A stretch of DNA of 64,000 nucleotides from Geodermatophilus saharensis (GTDB lineage Bacteria; Actinomycetota; Actinomycetes; Mycobacteriales; Geodermatophilaceae), in contig NZ_FZOH01000013.1 in the NCBI RefSeq assembly GCF_900188205.1, positions 33,696 through 97,695 on the forward strand, written 5' to 3'. This document shows positions 8,470 to 19,657 of this stretch, one piece after another; within the stretch, counting starts at the first letter, position 1, and every line of letters begins with the position of its first letter. Both the position numbers and the translations under genes were made by a program. The notes under the pieces were generated by a model. The model was not told the origin of the DNA. It ran no database searches and saw only the letters and a list, made by a program, of their open reading frames with translations.

Positions 8470-9324
8470 GTGAGCCGGCGACCCTGGCCACCGGGCGCCG
8501 TCGCGCTGCTGGCCTGCCCGGTGTGCGGCGCGCCGCTGTCGGCCCTGCCCGGCGACGCCGGCCTGCGCTGCCCGGCCGGGCACTCCTTCGACCGGGCGCG
8601 GCAGGGTCACGTCACGCTGCTGCCACCGGGCCGCACGCCGCCCTCGGGCGACAGCGCGCAGATGGTCGCCGACCGGGCCGAGGTGCTGGCGGCCGGCACG
8701 TACGCCGGACTGACGAGCGTGCTGGCCGACGTCGTCGCCGCGGGGGGAGACCCGGCCCGGTCCGTGCTCGACCTCGGCGGCGGCACCGGGCACCACCTCG
8801 CCGGGGCGCTCGAGCGGCTGCCCGGTGCCGTGGGCGTCGTGCTCGACTCCTCCCGCTACGCCGCACGCCGTGCCGCCGGCGCCTCGCCGCGCGCGCTGGC
8901 CGTCGTCGCCGACACGTGGGCGCGGCTGCCCGTGCGCGACGGCGTCGTCGACCGGGTGCTGGTCGTGTTCGCCCCGCGCAACGGGGCCGAGACCGCCCGG
9001 GTGCTGCGCCCCGGCGGTCGCCTGGTGGTGGCGACGCCGGCCCCGGACCACCTCGCCGAGCTCGTCGGGCCGCTGGGGCTGCTCCGGGTCGACCCGGACA
9101 AGGCCGCCCGGCTGGCCGGCTCGCTGGAGCCGCACCTGCGTCCGGCGGGAGCGGTGGCGCACCGGGAGCACCTCGAGCTCGACCACCGGGCCGTCGCCGC
9201 GGTGGTGGGGATGGGGCCGCACGCCCGGCACCTGGCGCCCGCGCGGCTGGCCGCGGCGGTGGCCGGCCTGCCCCCGCGGGTGCGGGTCACCCTCGCCGTC
9301 GACGTCACCACCTGGACCGGCTGA
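8470..9324 (+). CDS. RlmA-type 23S rRNA (guanine-N1) methyltransferase
   Basis: A 284-residue protein with an N-terminal zinc ribbon (C16, C19, C34, H38 in CPVC...CPAGH) and a Rossmann methyltransferase domain with the SAM-binding LDLGGGTGHH near residue 97. This layout is that of RlmA(I)/RlmA(II)/TlrB, which methylate N1 of G745 or G748 in 23S rRNA. In some actinobacteria this modification affects tylosin or mycinamicin binding, so a role in basal macrolide tolerance is possible. The specific guanine cannot be told from sequence. The start GTG 8470 is 4 nt after the preceding stop. Confidence 0.82.
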   Translation: MSRRPWPPGAVALLACPVCGAPLSALPGDAGLRCPAGHSFDRARQGHVTLLPPGRTPPSGDSAQMVADRAEVLAAGTYAGLTSVLADVVAAGGDPARSVLDLGGGTGHHLAGALERLPGAVGVVLDSSRYAARRAAGASPRALAVVADTWARLPVRDGVVDRVLVVFAPRNGAETARVLRPGGRLVVATPAPDHLAELVGPLGLLRVDPDKAARLAGSLEPHLRPAGAVAHREHLELDHRAVAAVVGMGPHARHLAPARLAAAVAGLPPRVRVTLAVDVTTWTG

Positions 9325-9338
9325 CCCCGCGGACGCAC

Positions 9339-9371
9339 GGAGGGGCCCGGCCGGGACGGCCGGACCCCTCC
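9339..9371. terminator. Bidirectional hairpin terminator
   Basis: GGAGGGG pairs with CCCCTCC, enclosing a CCGGCC/GGCCGG inner stem. It lies between the convergent rRNA methyltransferase gene and glsB and could serve both. Confidence 0.7.
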
Positions 9372-9410
9372 GGGAGGACTCACCACAGGGCCTCGCGGGA
9401 GGCCCGAAGG

Positions 9411-9692
9411 TCACACGCGGGTGCCGCGGGCGCGTCCCCGCGTGGCGAACACGTAGACCAGCAGCACCACGATGGCGCCGATGATCGAGCCGATGATCCC
9501 CGAGGTCCCGAGCTCGAAGCGCCCCTCGAAGATGAGGCTGCCGAGCAGGTTGCCGACGAGCGAGCCGATGATGCCGAGCACGATCGTCATGCCGACGCTC
9601 ATGGACTGCTTGCCGGGGACGACGGCGCGGGCGATGAAGCCGGCGATCGCGCCGACCACGATCAGGACGATGATGTTCCAGAGAATGTCCAC
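9411..9692 (-). CDS. GlsB/YeaQ/YmgE family stress-associated membrane protein
   Basis: A 93-residue protein with three hydrophobic segments separated by glycine-rich turns (GAIAGFIARAVVPGK and GIIGSLVGNLLGS), the hallmark of the transglycosylase-associated (GlsB/YmgE) family. It is an inner-membrane protein of unknown mechanism, induced by general stress in several bacteria. The start is GTG 9692, with GGGAGG 6 nt upstream; the frame is open further upstream but has no ribosome site there. The leader contains a 7-bp hairpin (9729-9747), and a sigma-B/F-like promoter candidate lies at 9759-9786. Confidence 0.85.
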   Translation of the reverse strand: MDILWNIIVLIVVGAIAGFIARAVVPGKQSMSVGMTIVLGIIGSLVGNLLGSLIFEGRFELGTSGIIGSIIGAIVVLLVYVFATRGRARGTRV

Positions 9693-9758
9693 GGTGGACC
9701 TCCCGAGGGGGCGGCCGAGGTGGCCGGGGTCCTGGGATCTCCAGGACCAGACGCTCCT

Positions 9759-9786
9759 GTTCCCCCGCTGACCTGCGCGGAAACCC
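9759..9786 (-). promoter_or_regulatory. Possible alternative-sigma promoter for glsB
   Basis: On the minus strand GGGTTTC (9780-9786) is followed about 15 nt later by GGGGAAC (9759-9765). This resembles the GTTT-N15-GGGWA pattern of actinobacterial SigB/SigF general-stress promoters. A stress-protein target makes it plausible, but the -10 half is imperfect. Confidence 0.3.
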
Positions 9787-9894
9787 GGATTGATCATGAC
9801 GGCTCGGTAACGGTCCCCACACCGGGCCGGGGGGACCGGCGCGCCCGCCCGGTCGGCCCCGACGGGTCGGCCACGCACGGTCTAAGCTGCGGCC

Positions 9895-11652
9895 GTGACG
9901 ATCGCGCCTGCACCGATCGTGAGCCGGCCGAGCCCGGCTCGCGAGGTCCAGCGGGGTGCGCGGCTCTCGAACCTGCTGCGGACCACGGACCACAAGACCA
10001 TCGGCCTGATGTACATGGCCACCGCCTTCGCCTGGTTCATCGTGGGTGGCTTCATGGCCATGCTGATCCGCGGTGAGCTGGGCCAGCCCGGCCTGCAGTT
10101 CCTCTCGCCGGAGCAGTACAACCAGCTGGTCACGATGCACGGCACGATCATGCTGCTGATGTTCGCGACGCCGTTGTTCTTCGCGTTCTCGAACCTCATC
10201 ATGCCGCTGCAGATCGGTGCGCCCGACGTCGCCTTCCCGCGGCTCAACGCGTTCTCGTTCTGGCTGTTCTTCTTCGGCAGCATCATCGTCGTCTCGGGCT
10301 TCCTGACCCCCGGCGGCGCCGCCGACTTCGGCTGGTACGCCTACGCCCCGCTCTCCGACGTCGTGCACACCCCCGGCGCCGGCGTGAACATGTGGTTCAC
10401 GGGTCTGGCGGTCAGCGGTCTGGGCACCATCCTCGGCGCGGTCAACTTCACCGCCACGATCGTCTGCCTGCGGGCGCCGGGCATGACCCTGTTCCGGATG
10501 CCGATCTTCACCTGGAACACGCTGGTCACCAGCCTGCTGGTGCTGCTGGCCTTCCCGATCCTCACCGCCGCGCTGCTCGGCATGCTGGCCGACCGCAACC
10601 TCGGCGCCCTCGTCTTCTCCGACGAGAACGGCGGCCCGATGCTGTGGCAGCACCTGTTCTGGTTCTTCGGCCACCCCGAGGTCTACATCATCGCGCTGCC
10701 GTTCTTCGGCATCATCACCGAGATCATCCCGGTGTTCTCGCGCAAGCCGCTGTTCGGCTACAAGGGCATGGTCGGCGCGACGCTGCTCATCGGTGGCCTG
10801 TCGCTGACGGTGTGGGCCCACCACATGTACGCCACCGGCGCGGTCCTGCTGCCGTTCTTCGCCTTCCTGACGTACCTGATCGCCGTTCCCACCGGCATCA
10901 AGTTCTTCAACTGGATCGGCACCATGTGGCGCGGCCAGCTGACCTTCGAGACGCCGATGCTGTTCTCGATCGGCTTCCTGGTGACCTTCCTCCTCGGCGG
11001 GCTCACCGGCGTCCTCCTGGCCAGCCCGCCGCTGGACTGGCACGTCAACGACAGCTACTTCGTCGTCGCCCACTTCCACTACGTCGTCTTCGGCACCGTG
11101 GTGTTCGCCGCCTACGCCGGCATCTACTTCTGGTTCCCCAAGATGAGCGGCCGGATGATGGACGAGCGGCTGGGCAAGCTGCACTTCTGGCTGGTCTTCA
11201 TCGGCTTCCACACGACGTTCCTGGTCCAGCACTGGCTGGGCACCGAGGGCATGCCGCGCCGGTACGTCGACTACCTGCCCACCGACGGGTTCACGACCCT
11301 GCACGTGATCTCCACGATCGGGTCGTTCATCCTGGGTGCCTCGACCATCCCGTGGCTCTACAACGTGGTGAAGTCGTGGAAGTACGGCCGGCTCGCGCTG
11401 CGCGACGACCCGTGGGGCCACGGCAACTCGCTGGAGTGGGCCACCTCCTCGCCGCCGCCGCGGCACAACTTCACCGAGATCCCGAAGATCCGGTCGGAGC
11501 GCCCGGCGTTCGAGGCGCACTACCCGCACCTGATCGAGCGACTGCAGCGCGAGGCGCACGTGGGCAAGCGCCACGAGCCCTACGGCGGGGTCAGCGAGCT
11601 GGCCGGCGGCACCGGCGCCCGGCAGGGCCCGAACGACCCCGACCCCTTCTAG
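9895..11652 (+). CDS. ctaD: Cytochrome c oxidase subunit I (aa3-type)
   Basis: A 585-residue heme-copper oxidase catalytic subunit with 12 membrane segments. The metal-binding histidines are all present: MHGTIM (low-spin heme a), GHPEVYI (CuB His with the cross-linked Tyr), WAHHMYATG (CuB pair), and [10 protein letters not shown] (heme a3 and heme a). It reduces oxygen to water and pumps protons. The GTG 9895 start gives the usual actinobacterial N-terminus, [14 protein letters not shown]. The gene stands alone: subunits II, III and the bc1 complex are not in the window, which is normal for actinobacteria where ctaD is often separate. It is followed directly by repeat copy C and a strong hairpin. 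Confidence 0.97.
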   Translation: MTIAPAPIVSRPSPAREVQRGARLSNLLRTTDHKTIGLMYMATAFAWFIVGGFMAMLIRGELGQPGLQFLSPEQYNQLVTMHGTIMLLMFATPLFFAFSNLIMPLQIGAPDVAFPRLNAFSFWLFFFGSIIVVSGFLTPGGAADFGWYAYAPLSDVVHTPGAGVNMWFTGLAVSGLGTILGAVNFTATIVCLRAPGMTLFRMPIFTWNTLVTSLLVLLAFPILTAALLGMLADRNLGALVFSDENGGPMLWQHLFWFFGHPEVYIIALPFFGIITEIIPVFSRKPLFGYKGMVGATLLIGGLSLTVWAHHMYATGAVLLPFFAFLTYLIAVPTGIKFFNWIGTMWRGQLTFETPMLFSIGFLVTFLLGGLTGVLLASPPLDWHVNDSYFVVAHFHYVVFGTVVFAAYAGIYFWFPKMSGRMMDERLGKLHFWLVFIGFHTTFLVQHWLGTEGMPRRYVDYLPTDGFTTLHVISTIGSFILGASTIPWLYNVVKSWKYGRLALRDDPWGHGNSLEWATSSPPPRHNFTEIPKIRSERPAFEAHYPHLIERLQREAHVGKRHEPYGGVSELAGGTGARQGPNDPDPF

Positions 11653-11716
11653 AAGGACCACCCTTCCCCCACGCCTCACAGGCTCGGCGCGGGACCCTGA
11701 AGGGCGGCCGTTCCAG
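11653..11716 (+). repeat. Dispersed palindromic repeat, copy C
   Basis: AAGGACCACCC... begins on the base after the ctaD stop codon TAG and ends in GGCCGTTCCAG. The inner stem around GCC...GGC is kept, and the outer arm reads GGACC...GGCC. Same orientation as ctaD. Confidence 0.75.
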
Positions 11717-11726
11717 ATCGTCACCA

Positions 11727-11758
11727 GACGCCCCGTCGGCTCCGGCCGGCGGGGCGTC
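11727..11758 (+). terminator. Hairpin terminator of ctaD
   Basis: GACGCCCCG and CGGGGCGTC form a perfect 9-bp outer stem with CGG/CCG pairing inside, 75 nt after the ctaD stop and just beyond repeat copy C. No U-tract follows. Confidence 0.7.
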
Positions 11759-11824
11759 GCCGCGTCCCGGGCGGTCGTCGCGCCCCCCCACCGGCTGCCG
11801 GGACGGGCCTGCCGGTGCGGCACG

Positions 11825-13093
11825 ATGGCCGCCGTGCCGCTCGACCCCGCACCCCGCGTCCGACCGCAGTCCGCCGAGGAGGGGCCCCGCGCGCTGCTCA
11901 CGGTCACCGGTGCCGACCGGCCGGGGGTGACCGCCCGGCTGTTCGGCGCGCTGGCCGAGGGCGGTGCCGGCGTCGCGCCCGTGGAGGTGGTCGACGTCGA
12001 ACAGGTCGTGGTGCACGGGCACCTGGTCCTCGGCGTCGTCGTCGGGGCGCTGCCGGCCGACGGGCCGGTCGACGAGGAGGACTTCCTCACCGGGCTGGGG
12101 CGGCTGGCCGCCGACGTCGCGGCGGCCACCGGGGTGCAGGTGGCGGTGGAGTCGGCGTCAGACCGGGGCCCCGACGGCGCCCGCCCGGGCCGGCCGCACC
12201 ACGTCATCCTGCTCGGCCGGCGGGTGCCCCCGGGCGCGGTCGCGGGCGCGGCCACCGCCATCGCCGGGGCCGGGGGCAACATCGACGCGATCCGGCGGCT
12301 CTCCGACCACCCGGTCACGGCCCTGGAGCTGACCGTCTCCGGCGCCGAGGCGACCGAGCTGCGCACCGCGCTGGCCGTCGTCGCCAGCACCACGGGCGCC
12401 GACATCGCCGTCGAGCAGGTGGGGCTGGCCCGCCGCAGCAAGCGGCTGATCGTCCTCGACGTCGACTCCACCCTGGTACGCGGCGAGGTCATCGACGAGC
12501 TGGCCGCCCGCGCCGGCCGGGCCGCCGAGGTCGCCCGCATCACCGCCGCGGCGATGAACGGCGAGCTGGACTTCGCCGAGTCGCTGCGCGCGCGGGTGGC
12601 CACCCTCGCCGGACTGCCGGTGGAGGTCCTCGACGAGGTCCGCGAGCACCTGGAGCTCACCCCCGGGGCGCGCACGCTGATCCGGACGCTGCAGCGGCTG
12701 GGCTTCCGCTGCGGGATCGTCAGCGGCGGGTTCACGCAGATCACCGACCCTCTCGCGCGGTCCCTCGGGCTGGACTTCGCCGCGGCCAACACCCTCGAGG
12801 TGGCCGACGGGAAGCTGACCGGCGGGCTGGTCGGCGAGATCGTCGACCGCGCCGGCAAGGCCCGGGCGCTGGCGCGCTTCGCCGCCGAGCACGGGATCCC
12901 GCTGGACCAGACGGTCGCCGTCGGCGACGGCGCCAACGACCTCGACATGCTCAACGCCGCGGGGCTGGGCATCGCGTTCAACGCCAAGCCGGTCGTGCGC
13001 GAGCAGGCCCACGCCGCGCTGAACCAGCCCTACCTCGACGCCGTCCTGCAGGTCCTCGGCTTCACCCGCGACGAGGTCCTCGACGCCCTGTGA
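11825..13093 (+). CDS. serB: Phosphoserine phosphatase with N-terminal ACT domains
   Basis: A 422-residue protein: two ACT-type regulatory modules (about 20-105 and 115-195), then a HAD phosphatase domain (about 205-410). Catalytic motifs are LDVDSTL (nucleophile Asp), SGGF and GDGANDLDML. It converts phosphoserine to serine, the last step of serine synthesis; the ACT domains are expected to bind serine, as in mycobacterial SerB2. ATG 11825 is used; GTG 11834 would also work. It converges on pncA and shares a terminator hairpin with that gene's 3' end. Confidence 0.92.
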   Translation: MAAVPLDPAPRVRPQSAEEGPRALLTVTGADRPGVTARLFGALAEGGAGVAPVEVVDVEQVVVHGHLVLGVVVGALPADGPVDEEDFLTGLGRLAADVAAATGVQVAVESASDRGPDGARPGRPHHVILLGRRVPPGAVAGAATAIAGAGGNIDAIRRLSDHPVTALELTVSGAEATELRTALAVVASTTGADIAVEQVGLARRSKRLIVLDVDSTLVRGEVIDELAARAGRAAEVARITAAAMNGELDFAESLRARVATLAGLPVEVLDEVREHLELTPGARTLIRTLQRLGFRCGIVSGGFTQITDPLARSLGLDFAAANTLEVADGKLTGGLVGEIVDRAGKARALARFAAEHGIPLDQTVAVGDGANDLDMLNAAGLGIAFNAKPVVREQAHAALNQPYLDAVLQVLGFTRDEVLDAL

Positions 13094-13120
13094 TCTGTCG
13101 GCCCACCGGCCTGCGCACGC

Positions 13121-13744
13121 TCACCTCCCTGGGCCGAGGGAGGTGCCTTTGTAGCGCTGATGGCTGCCGTGGACGGCGCCCGCCAGCTCGACGCCGGCCG
13201 TGCGGAGCTCCTCGAGGGCGGCGTCGGTGGAGGCCTGCGCCACCCCGGCGGTCAGGTGCAGCAGCACCCGCGTGGCGAAGCCCTCGGAGACGGCGTCCAG
13301 GGCGGTGGCGCGCACGCAGTGGTCGGTGGCGATCCCGGCGACGTCCACGGCCTCCACGCCGCGCTCGTGCAACCAGTCGGCCAGCGGCACGCCGTCGGCG
13401 CGTCCCTCGAAGCCGGAGTAGGCCGCGGCGTACTCGCCCTTGTCGAACACCGCCTCCAGCCGCGACCGGTCCAGCGCCGGGTGCAGCTGCGCCCCCTCGG
13501 TGCCGGCCACGCAGTGCGCCGGCCACGTGTCCAGGTAGTCCGGCTCGTCGGCGAAGTGGCCGCCGGGGTCGACGTGGTGGTCACGGGTGGCGACGACGTG
13601 GGCGTAGGTGGCCTCCCGCAGGTGCTCGGTGATCGCGGCGGCCACCGCCGAGCACCCCTCGACGGCGAGGCTGCCGCCCTCGCAGAAGTCGTTCTGCACG
13701 TCGACCACCAGCAGCGCACGCCTCACCGCGGACCCCCCGTTCAC
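13121..13744 (-). CDS. pncA: Nicotinamidase
   Basis: A 207-residue isochorismatase-fold hydrolase. The catalytic triad is recognisable: Asp in VDVQNDFCEGGSL, Lys in FDKGEYAAAYSGFEG, and Cys in GIATDHCVRATALDA. Metal-binding Asp/His lie in ATRDHHVDPG. It deamidates nicotinamide to nicotinate, which the adjacent PncB then uses, so the pair forms the NAD salvage route. GTG 13744 overlaps the pncB stop (GTGA), implying translational coupling; GTG 13726, behind a G-rich run, is an alternative. The last 15-20 residues extend beyond the usual end of the family and coincide with the shared 37-nt motif and the serB terminator. Confidence 0.92.
   Translation of the reverse strand: MNGGSAVRRALLVVDVQNDFCEGGSLAVEGCSAVAAAITEHLREATYAHVVATRDHHVDPGGHFADEPDYLDTWPAHCVAGTEGAQLHPALDRSRLEAVFDKGEYAAAYSGFEGRADGVPLADWLHERGVEAVDVAGIATDHCVRATALDAVSEGFATRVLLHLTAGVAQASTDAALEELRTAGVELAGAVHGSHQRYKGTSLGPGR
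13122..13145 (+). terminator. Terminator of serB, overlapping the 3' end of pncA
   Basis: CACCTCCCT and AGGGAGGTG form a perfect 9-bp stem with a 6-nt loop, followed on the plus strand by CCTTTGT, the closest thing to a U-tract in this region. The stem also encodes the last codons of pncA on the other strand. Confidence 0.75.
13132..13168 (-). repeat. 37-nt motif shared with 47149-47185, copy 1
   Basis: On the minus strand the sequence around GCCATCAGCGCTACAAAGG matches 31 of 37 positions at the 3' end of the PucR-type gene. Here it encodes the last residues of PncA (GSHQRYKGTSLG); there it straddles the stop codon. Confidence 0.45.
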
Positions 13745-15024
13745 GAGCTCACCGTCTCCAGCACAGGTTCCCCGCGGGAGAGCGCCCATGCCTCCGGCGG
13801 CAAGGCCTCCCGGACCCGCCGGTGGTGCTCGGCGGCCGCCGACAGCGCCTCGGCCGGCGACGACGGCGCCACCACCTCGCCGCCGCGCACCAGGGGGACG
13901 AGCAGCTGCCGGTCGCCGTCGCGCGACTCGACCGGCCCGCTGGTGACCACCTCGGCGGTCGCCGTGCCGTCGGGGTCGTGCCGGCGGACGGCGGACTTCC
14001 GCCCGCCGGTGGAGTTCTTGCCCTCCGAGCGCTTGGCCACCGGCACCCCGTCGCGCTCGACCAGCTTGTAGACCATCCCCGCCGTCGGCGCGCCCGACCC
14101 GGTCACCAGCGAGGTGCCCACGCCGTACCCGTCGACCGGGGCGGCCATCAGGCCGGAGATCGCGAACTCGTCGAGGTCGCTGGTCACGATGATCCGCGTC
14201 CCGGTCGCGCCCAGCTCGTCGAGCTGGCGCCGCGCGGCGGTGGCCAGCGTCGGCAGGTCGCCGGAGTCCAGCCGGATGGCGCCCAGCCCGGGCCCGGCCA
14301 CCTCGACGGCGGTGGCGATGCCCTTGGCGACGTCGTAGGTGTCCACCAGCAGCGTGGTGCCCACGCCCAGCGTGTCGACCTGCGCGCGGAAGGCCGCGGC
14401 CTCGTCGTCGTGCAGCAGCGTGAAGGCGTGCGCGCTGGTGCCCGTCGTCGGCACGCCGTACCGCCGGCCGGCCTCCAGGTTGGAGGTGGAGACGAAGCCG
14501 ACCAGGTGGGCGGCCCGCGCCGCGGCGACGGCGGCCTGCTCGTGGGTGCGCCGCGAGCCCATCTCGATGCACGGCCGCTCGCAGGCGGCGGCCACCATGC
14601 GCGCGGCCGCCGACGCGATCGCGCTGTCGTGGTTGAGCACCGAGAGCACCAGCGTCTCGAGCAGCACCCCCTCGGCGAACGGCGCGCGCACCGTCAGCAC
14701 CGGTGAGCCGGGGAAGAACAGCTCGCCCTCGGCGTAGCCGTCGACGTCGCCGGAGAAGCGGAAGTCGGCCAGCCAGTCCAGCAGCCGGGCGTCGGTCAGC
14801 CCCTGCTCCCGCAGGGTGGCGAGCTCGCCGTCGCCGAACCGGAAGCGGGGCAGCAGCTCCAGCAGCCGTCCGGTGCCGGCGACGACGCCGTAGCGGCGGC
14901 CGTGCGGCAGCCGCCGGGCGAAGACCTCGAACGCGCAGTCGCGGGAGGCGGTCCCGTCGGCCAGGGCGGCGGCGACCATGGTGAGCTCGTACCGGTCGGT
15001 GAACAGCGCGGGGCCCGTCGGCAT
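13741..15024 (-). CDS. pncB: Nicotinate phosphoribosyltransferase
   Basis: A 427-residue type II phosphoribosyltransferase that joins nicotinate to PRPP in NAD salvage. Family signatures include [10 protein letters not shown] at the N-terminus, [16 protein letters not shown] and the GTSAHAF loop, which holds the histidine phosphorylated by ATP in this family, and IRLDSGDL and VTSDLDE farther on. ATG 15024 is the start. It overlaps pncA by a GTGA and diverges from clpS, the arrangement known from the mycobacterial pncB1-clpS region. Confidence 0.95.
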   Translation of the reverse strand: MPTGPALFTDRYELTMVAAALADGTASRDCAFEVFARRLPHGRRYGVVAGTGRLLELLPRFRFGDGELATLREQGLTDARLLDWLADFRFSGDVDGYAEGELFFPGSPVLTVRAPFAEGVLLETLVLSVLNHDSAIASAAARMVAAACERPCIEMGSRRTHEQAAVAAARAAHLVGFVSTSNLEAGRRYGVPTTGTSAHAFTLLHDDEAAAFRAQVDTLGVGTTLLVDTYDVAKGIATAVEVAGPGLGAIRLDSGDLPTLATAARRQLDELGATGTRIIVTSDLDEFAISGLMAAPVDGYGVGTSLVTGSGAPTAGMVYKLVERDGVPVAKRSEGKNSTGGRKSAVRRHDPDGTATAEVVTSGPVESRDGDRQLLVPLVRGGEVVAPSSPAEALSAAAEHHRRVREALPPEAWALSRGEPVLETVSS

Positions 15025-15097
15025 GGCACGGGAGCCTAGGTCGGTCGCGGCGCCCGCACCGGGGGAGGCGGGGCAGCGGCCGTCCTATGGTGGTCCC

Positions 15098-15394
15098 GTG
15101 GCCGGACCACTCGCCCCGAGCCGGACGACCGACCCCACGGTCGAGGAGGTCGAGGACCTCGACCGCCCGTGGGTGACCATCGTCTGGAACGACCCCGTGA
15201 ACCTCATGACCTACGTGACCCACGTGCTGCGCGAGCTGTTCGGGTACGACGAGCCCACGGCGACCACCCTCATGCTGCAGGTGCACAACGACGGCAAGGC
15301 CGTGGTCAGCTCCGGCCCCCGGGAGCGGATGGAGCACGACACCAGCCGGCTGCACGCCTACGGCCTGTGGGCCACCTACCAGCAGGACGCATGA
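15098..15394 (+). CDS. clpS: ATP-dependent Clp protease adaptor ClpS
   Basis: A 98-residue adaptor that delivers N-degron substrates to ClpAP/ClpCP. The core [20 protein letters not shown] contains the conserved Asn-Asp-Pro and the residues lining the N-degron pocket, and HNDGKAVV is the second conserved element. GTG 15098 gives the normal N-terminal length; the frame is open 40 codons further upstream across the pncB promoter region. Its stop overlaps the next start as ATGA. Confidence 0.95.
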   Translation: MAGPLAPSRTTDPTVEEVEDLDRPWVTIVWNDPVNLMTYVTHVLRELFGYDEPTATTLMLQVHNDGKAVVSSGPRERMEHDTSRLHAYGLWATYQQDA

Positions 15395-15888
15395 GACCGT
15401 TCCGCAGGAAGGGGCAGGACGTCGTCGCGCGGCTGGAGCCGGCCGAGTCCGGCGTCCTGGGGCTGCTGCTCGACCAGCTCGAGCAGCTGCTGACCGCCGA
15501 CCCCGACGACGTCGACGGCGACCCGGTGATGGCCCGGCTGCTGCCGGCCGGGCACCGCAGCGACCCCGAGCTGGCCGCGGACTACCGCGGGCTGACCGAG
15601 ACCGCGCTGCGCAGCGGCAAGACCGACGACCTGGCCGCCGTCCGCGCCACCCTGCCCGACGGCGGCGGGGAGGTGCGGCTGGACCCGGAGCAGGCCGGTG
15701 CCTGGCTGCGCACCACCAACGACCTGCGGCTGGCGCTGGGGGAGCGGATCGGCGTCACCGAGGAGACCGAGCCGCCGGAGGACCCGGTCGGCGACGAGGG
15801 GCAGCAGCTGGCCGTCTACTACTGGCTCACCGCGTTGCAGGGGTCGCTCGTCGACGCGGTCGCCGCCGCGCGCGACGCCCGAAGGTGA
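15391..15888 (+). CDS. DUF2017 family protein
   Basis: A 165-residue soluble, acidic protein of the actinobacterial DUF2017 family, regularly encoded right after clpS (Rv1332 in Mycobacterium tuberculosis). Its function is unknown; the constant pairing suggests a link to N-degron proteolysis. The recognisable pattern is a helical N-terminal half ([20 protein letters not shown]) and a C-terminal [20 protein letters not shown] 15391 overlaps the clpS stop. Its last 60 nt overlap tail-to-tail with the next gene on the other strand. Confidence 0.85.
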   Translation: MRPFRRKGQDVVARLEPAESGVLGLLLDQLEQLLTADPDDVDGDPVMARLLPAGHRSDPELAADYRGLTETALRSGKTDDLAAVRATLPDGGGEVRLDPEQAGAWLRTTNDLRLALGERIGVTEETEPPEDPVGDEGQQLAVYYWLTALQGSLVDAVAAARDARR

Positions 15889-16183
15889 GCAGCACCAGCG
15901 TCGCCAGCAGCAGGTCGAGCAGGAAGAACACCGGGACCAGCCCGGGCAGCTCGAGGTCGCGGACCGCCGCCCCGACGGCGGAGACGAGCGTGACCGCGGT
16001 GAGGGCGAGCACCAGCAGCAGCACCAGCAGGCGGACGGTGACCAGCAGCACCAGCGAGGCGCGGTCGGCGGAGACGTCGCTGCTGTAGTGACCGCTGCGC
16101 AGGGCCAGCCCCCGGGCGCCCAGCCACAGCGCCGGCAGCGCGACGAGCAGCACCCCGGCGACCATGAGCAGCTCGACCACCAC
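15827..16183 (-). CDS. Small three-helix membrane protein of unknown function
   Basis: A 118-residue protein with three hydrophobic helices (about 1-25, 44-75 and 85-105) and an Arg-rich tail ([12 protein letters not shown]) expected to stay in the cytoplasm. No family is recognised. Start choice is open: GTG 16183 or 16180, or ATG 16165. The 3' end overlaps the DUF2017 gene by 62 nt on the opposite strand. It sits where mycobacteria have Rv1333. Confidence 0.6.
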   Translation of the reverse strand: MVVELLMVAGVLLVALPALWLGARGLALRSGHYSSDVSADRASLVLLVTVRLLVLLLVLALTAVTLVSAVGAAVRDLELPGLVPVFFLLDLLLATLVLLTFGRRARRRPRRRATPATR

Positions 16184-16258
16184 GGGTCCGCACGCTAGCG
16201 GTCGGCGGCCGGGCGACCGTCGTCCGGGAGCGGCGGGGACGCCGCCTAGACTGGTGGC

Positions 16259-16732
16259 GTGCTGCGCATCGACCGCGCGACCTACGACGCCATCGTGGCC
16301 CACGCCCGGGAGGACCACCCGGACGAGGCCTGCGGCGTCGTCGCCGGACCCGAGGGCAGCGACCGTCCCGAGCGCTTCGTCCCGATGCTCAACGCCGCCC
16401 GGTCGCCGACGTTCTACGAGTTCGACTCGGCCGACCTGCTGCGCCTCTACCGGGACATGGACGACCGGGGCGAGGAGCCGGTGGTGATCTACCACTCACA
16501 CACCGCCACCGAGGCGTTCCCGTCGCGCACCGACGTCAGCTACGCCTCCGAGCCGAACGCGCACTACGTCCTCGTCTCCACCCGGCACCACGGCCGGGAG
16601 ACCGGCCTGGCCGGGGACGAGGTCGAGTTCCGCAGCTTCCGCATCGTCGACGGCGAGGTGAGCGAGGAGGACGTCGAGGTCGTCGAGTCCTACCTGTTCG
16701 GCCACTCGCCGACCACCGTCGTCTACGACTGA
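16259..16732 (+). CDS. mec: JAMM/MPN+ metalloprotease Mec, CysO-cysteine hydrolase
   Basis: A 157-residue Mov34/JAMM zinc peptidase. The full metal and catalytic set is present: E23, then H79-S-H81-x7-S89-x2-D92. In Mycobacterium tuberculosis the orthologue (Rv1334) releases cysteine from the CysO-cysteine adduct. The order mec-cysO-cysM here is the same. In this genome CysO is itself encoded with a C-terminal Cys after Gly-Gly, so Mec may also mature the carrier. GTG 16259 is the start. Repeat copy D lies between this gene and cysO. Confidence 0.92.
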   Translation: MLRIDRATYDAIVAHAREDHPDEACGVVAGPEGSDRPERFVPMLNAARSPTFYEFDSADLLRLYRDMDDRGEEPVVIYHSHTATEAFPSRTDVSYASEPNAHYVLVSTRHHGRETGLAGDEVEFRSFRIVDGEVSEEDVEVVESYLFGHSPTTVVYD

Positions 16733-16734
16733 GC

Positions 16735-16795
16735 AAGGACCCCCTCGCCCCCCACGACGCGCTCCGCACGCCGCGGGGCCCCGCGAGGGGGCCGA
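16735..16795 (+). repeat. Dispersed palindromic repeat, copy D
   Basis: AAGGACCCCCTCG... starts 2 nt after the mec stop codon. Outer arms GGACCCCCTCG and CGAGGGGGCC pair nearly completely; the central loop differs from other copies. It lies between mec and cysO, so it could reduce read-through within the cluster. Confidence 0.75.
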
Positions 16796-16894
16796 CCGGA
16801 CGGAATCACCGCCCGGTCCCCGGCGTTACCTCCACCGACACGCGCCCCGAGGCGCTCCCGCACGTCCCCGTCCCCCCGAGGAGAACCGCACGCC

Positions 16895-18823
<1,929 letters not shown>

Positions 18824-18877
18824 CCTGACGCCCGCCATGGGGAGCGAGCAGGGGACCGCCGGTCAGGGACGTGCGGC

Positions 18878-19615
18878 GTGAGGCTGACGGTGGTCGGCTG
18901 CTCGGGCAGCGGCCCCGGCCCGTCGTCGGCCGCCTCCTGCTACCTCGTCGAGCACGACGGGTTCCGGCTGCTGCTCGACCTCGGCAACGGCGCGTTCGGC
19001 GCGCTGCAGGCGCTCGCCGACCCCGACACCGTCGACGCGGTCTACCTGTCCCACCTGCACGGCGACCACTGCCTCGACGTCGTCCCGATGGTCGTCTGGC
19101 ACCGCTACTCCGGCCGTTCCTCGCGCCGTCGCGTGCCGCTGATCGCCCCCGCCGGCGCCCAGGAGCGGCTGCAGCAGGTCTACGACTCCGGTGGCGCCCC
19201 GCTGACCGATGTCTTCGACTTCGCCGTCACCCCGGTCTCGGCCCTGCTCGGGCCGTTCACCGTGCAGACCACGCGCACCGCGCACCCGGTCGAGTGCCAC
19301 GCCGTGCGGCTGACCGCGCACGGCTCCTCGCTGGTCTACACCGGGGACACCGGCCCCAGCCGGGCCGTGGTCGACCTGGCCCGCGGTGCGGACGTGCTGC
19401 TGGCCGAGGCCGCCCAGCCCGAGGGTGACGACCAGCCCCGCGACCTGCACCTGACCGGCCGCCAGGCCGGCGAGGCCGCGGCCGCCGCGCAGGTGCGCCG
19501 GCTGCTGGTCACCCACGTCCCGGCCTGGGTGGACCCCGTCGCGCAGCTGGCCGCCGCCCGGTCGGTGTTCCCCGCCGCCGAGCTCGTCCGGCCCGGCGTC
19601 ACCTACGAGGTGTAG
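18878..19615 (+). CDS. Metallo-beta-lactamase-fold phosphodiesterase (Rv1339-like)
   Basis: A 245-residue MBL-fold hydrolase with the zinc motif H59-L-H61-G-D63-H64 and later ligands in TAHPVECHAV, YTGDTG and THVPAW. Its position between cysM and rph matches M. tuberculosis Rv1339, reported as an atypical class II cAMP phosphodiesterase. A cyclic-nucleotide phosphodiesterase role is therefore the leading guess; a tRNase Z-like role is possible from the fold alone. GTG 18878 gives MRLTVVGCSGS, the family N-terminus. Confidence 0.85.
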   Translation: MRLTVVGCSGSGPGPSSAASCYLVEHDGFRLLLDLGNGAFGALQALADPDTVDAVYLSHLHGDHCLDVVPMVVWHRYSGRSSRRRVPLIAPAGAQERLQQVYDSGGAPLTDVFDFAVTPVSALLGPFTVQTTRTAHPVECHAVRLTAHGSSLVYTGDTGPSRAVVDLARGADVLLAEAAQPEGDDQPRDLHLTGRQAGEAAAAAQVRRLLVTHVPAWVDPVAQLAAARSVFPAAELVRPGVTYEV

Positions 19616-19657
19616 GACAGGCTTGCCCGTCCTGCCCGGGGCGGGCACGGTGGCCGG

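Noticed and set aside
8431..12987. 1518-codon minus-strand open frame across rRNA methyltransferase, ctaD and serB
   Set aside because: It lies opposite three well-supported genes and has low-complexity composition; only the part at 9411-9692 (GlsB, different frame) is real.
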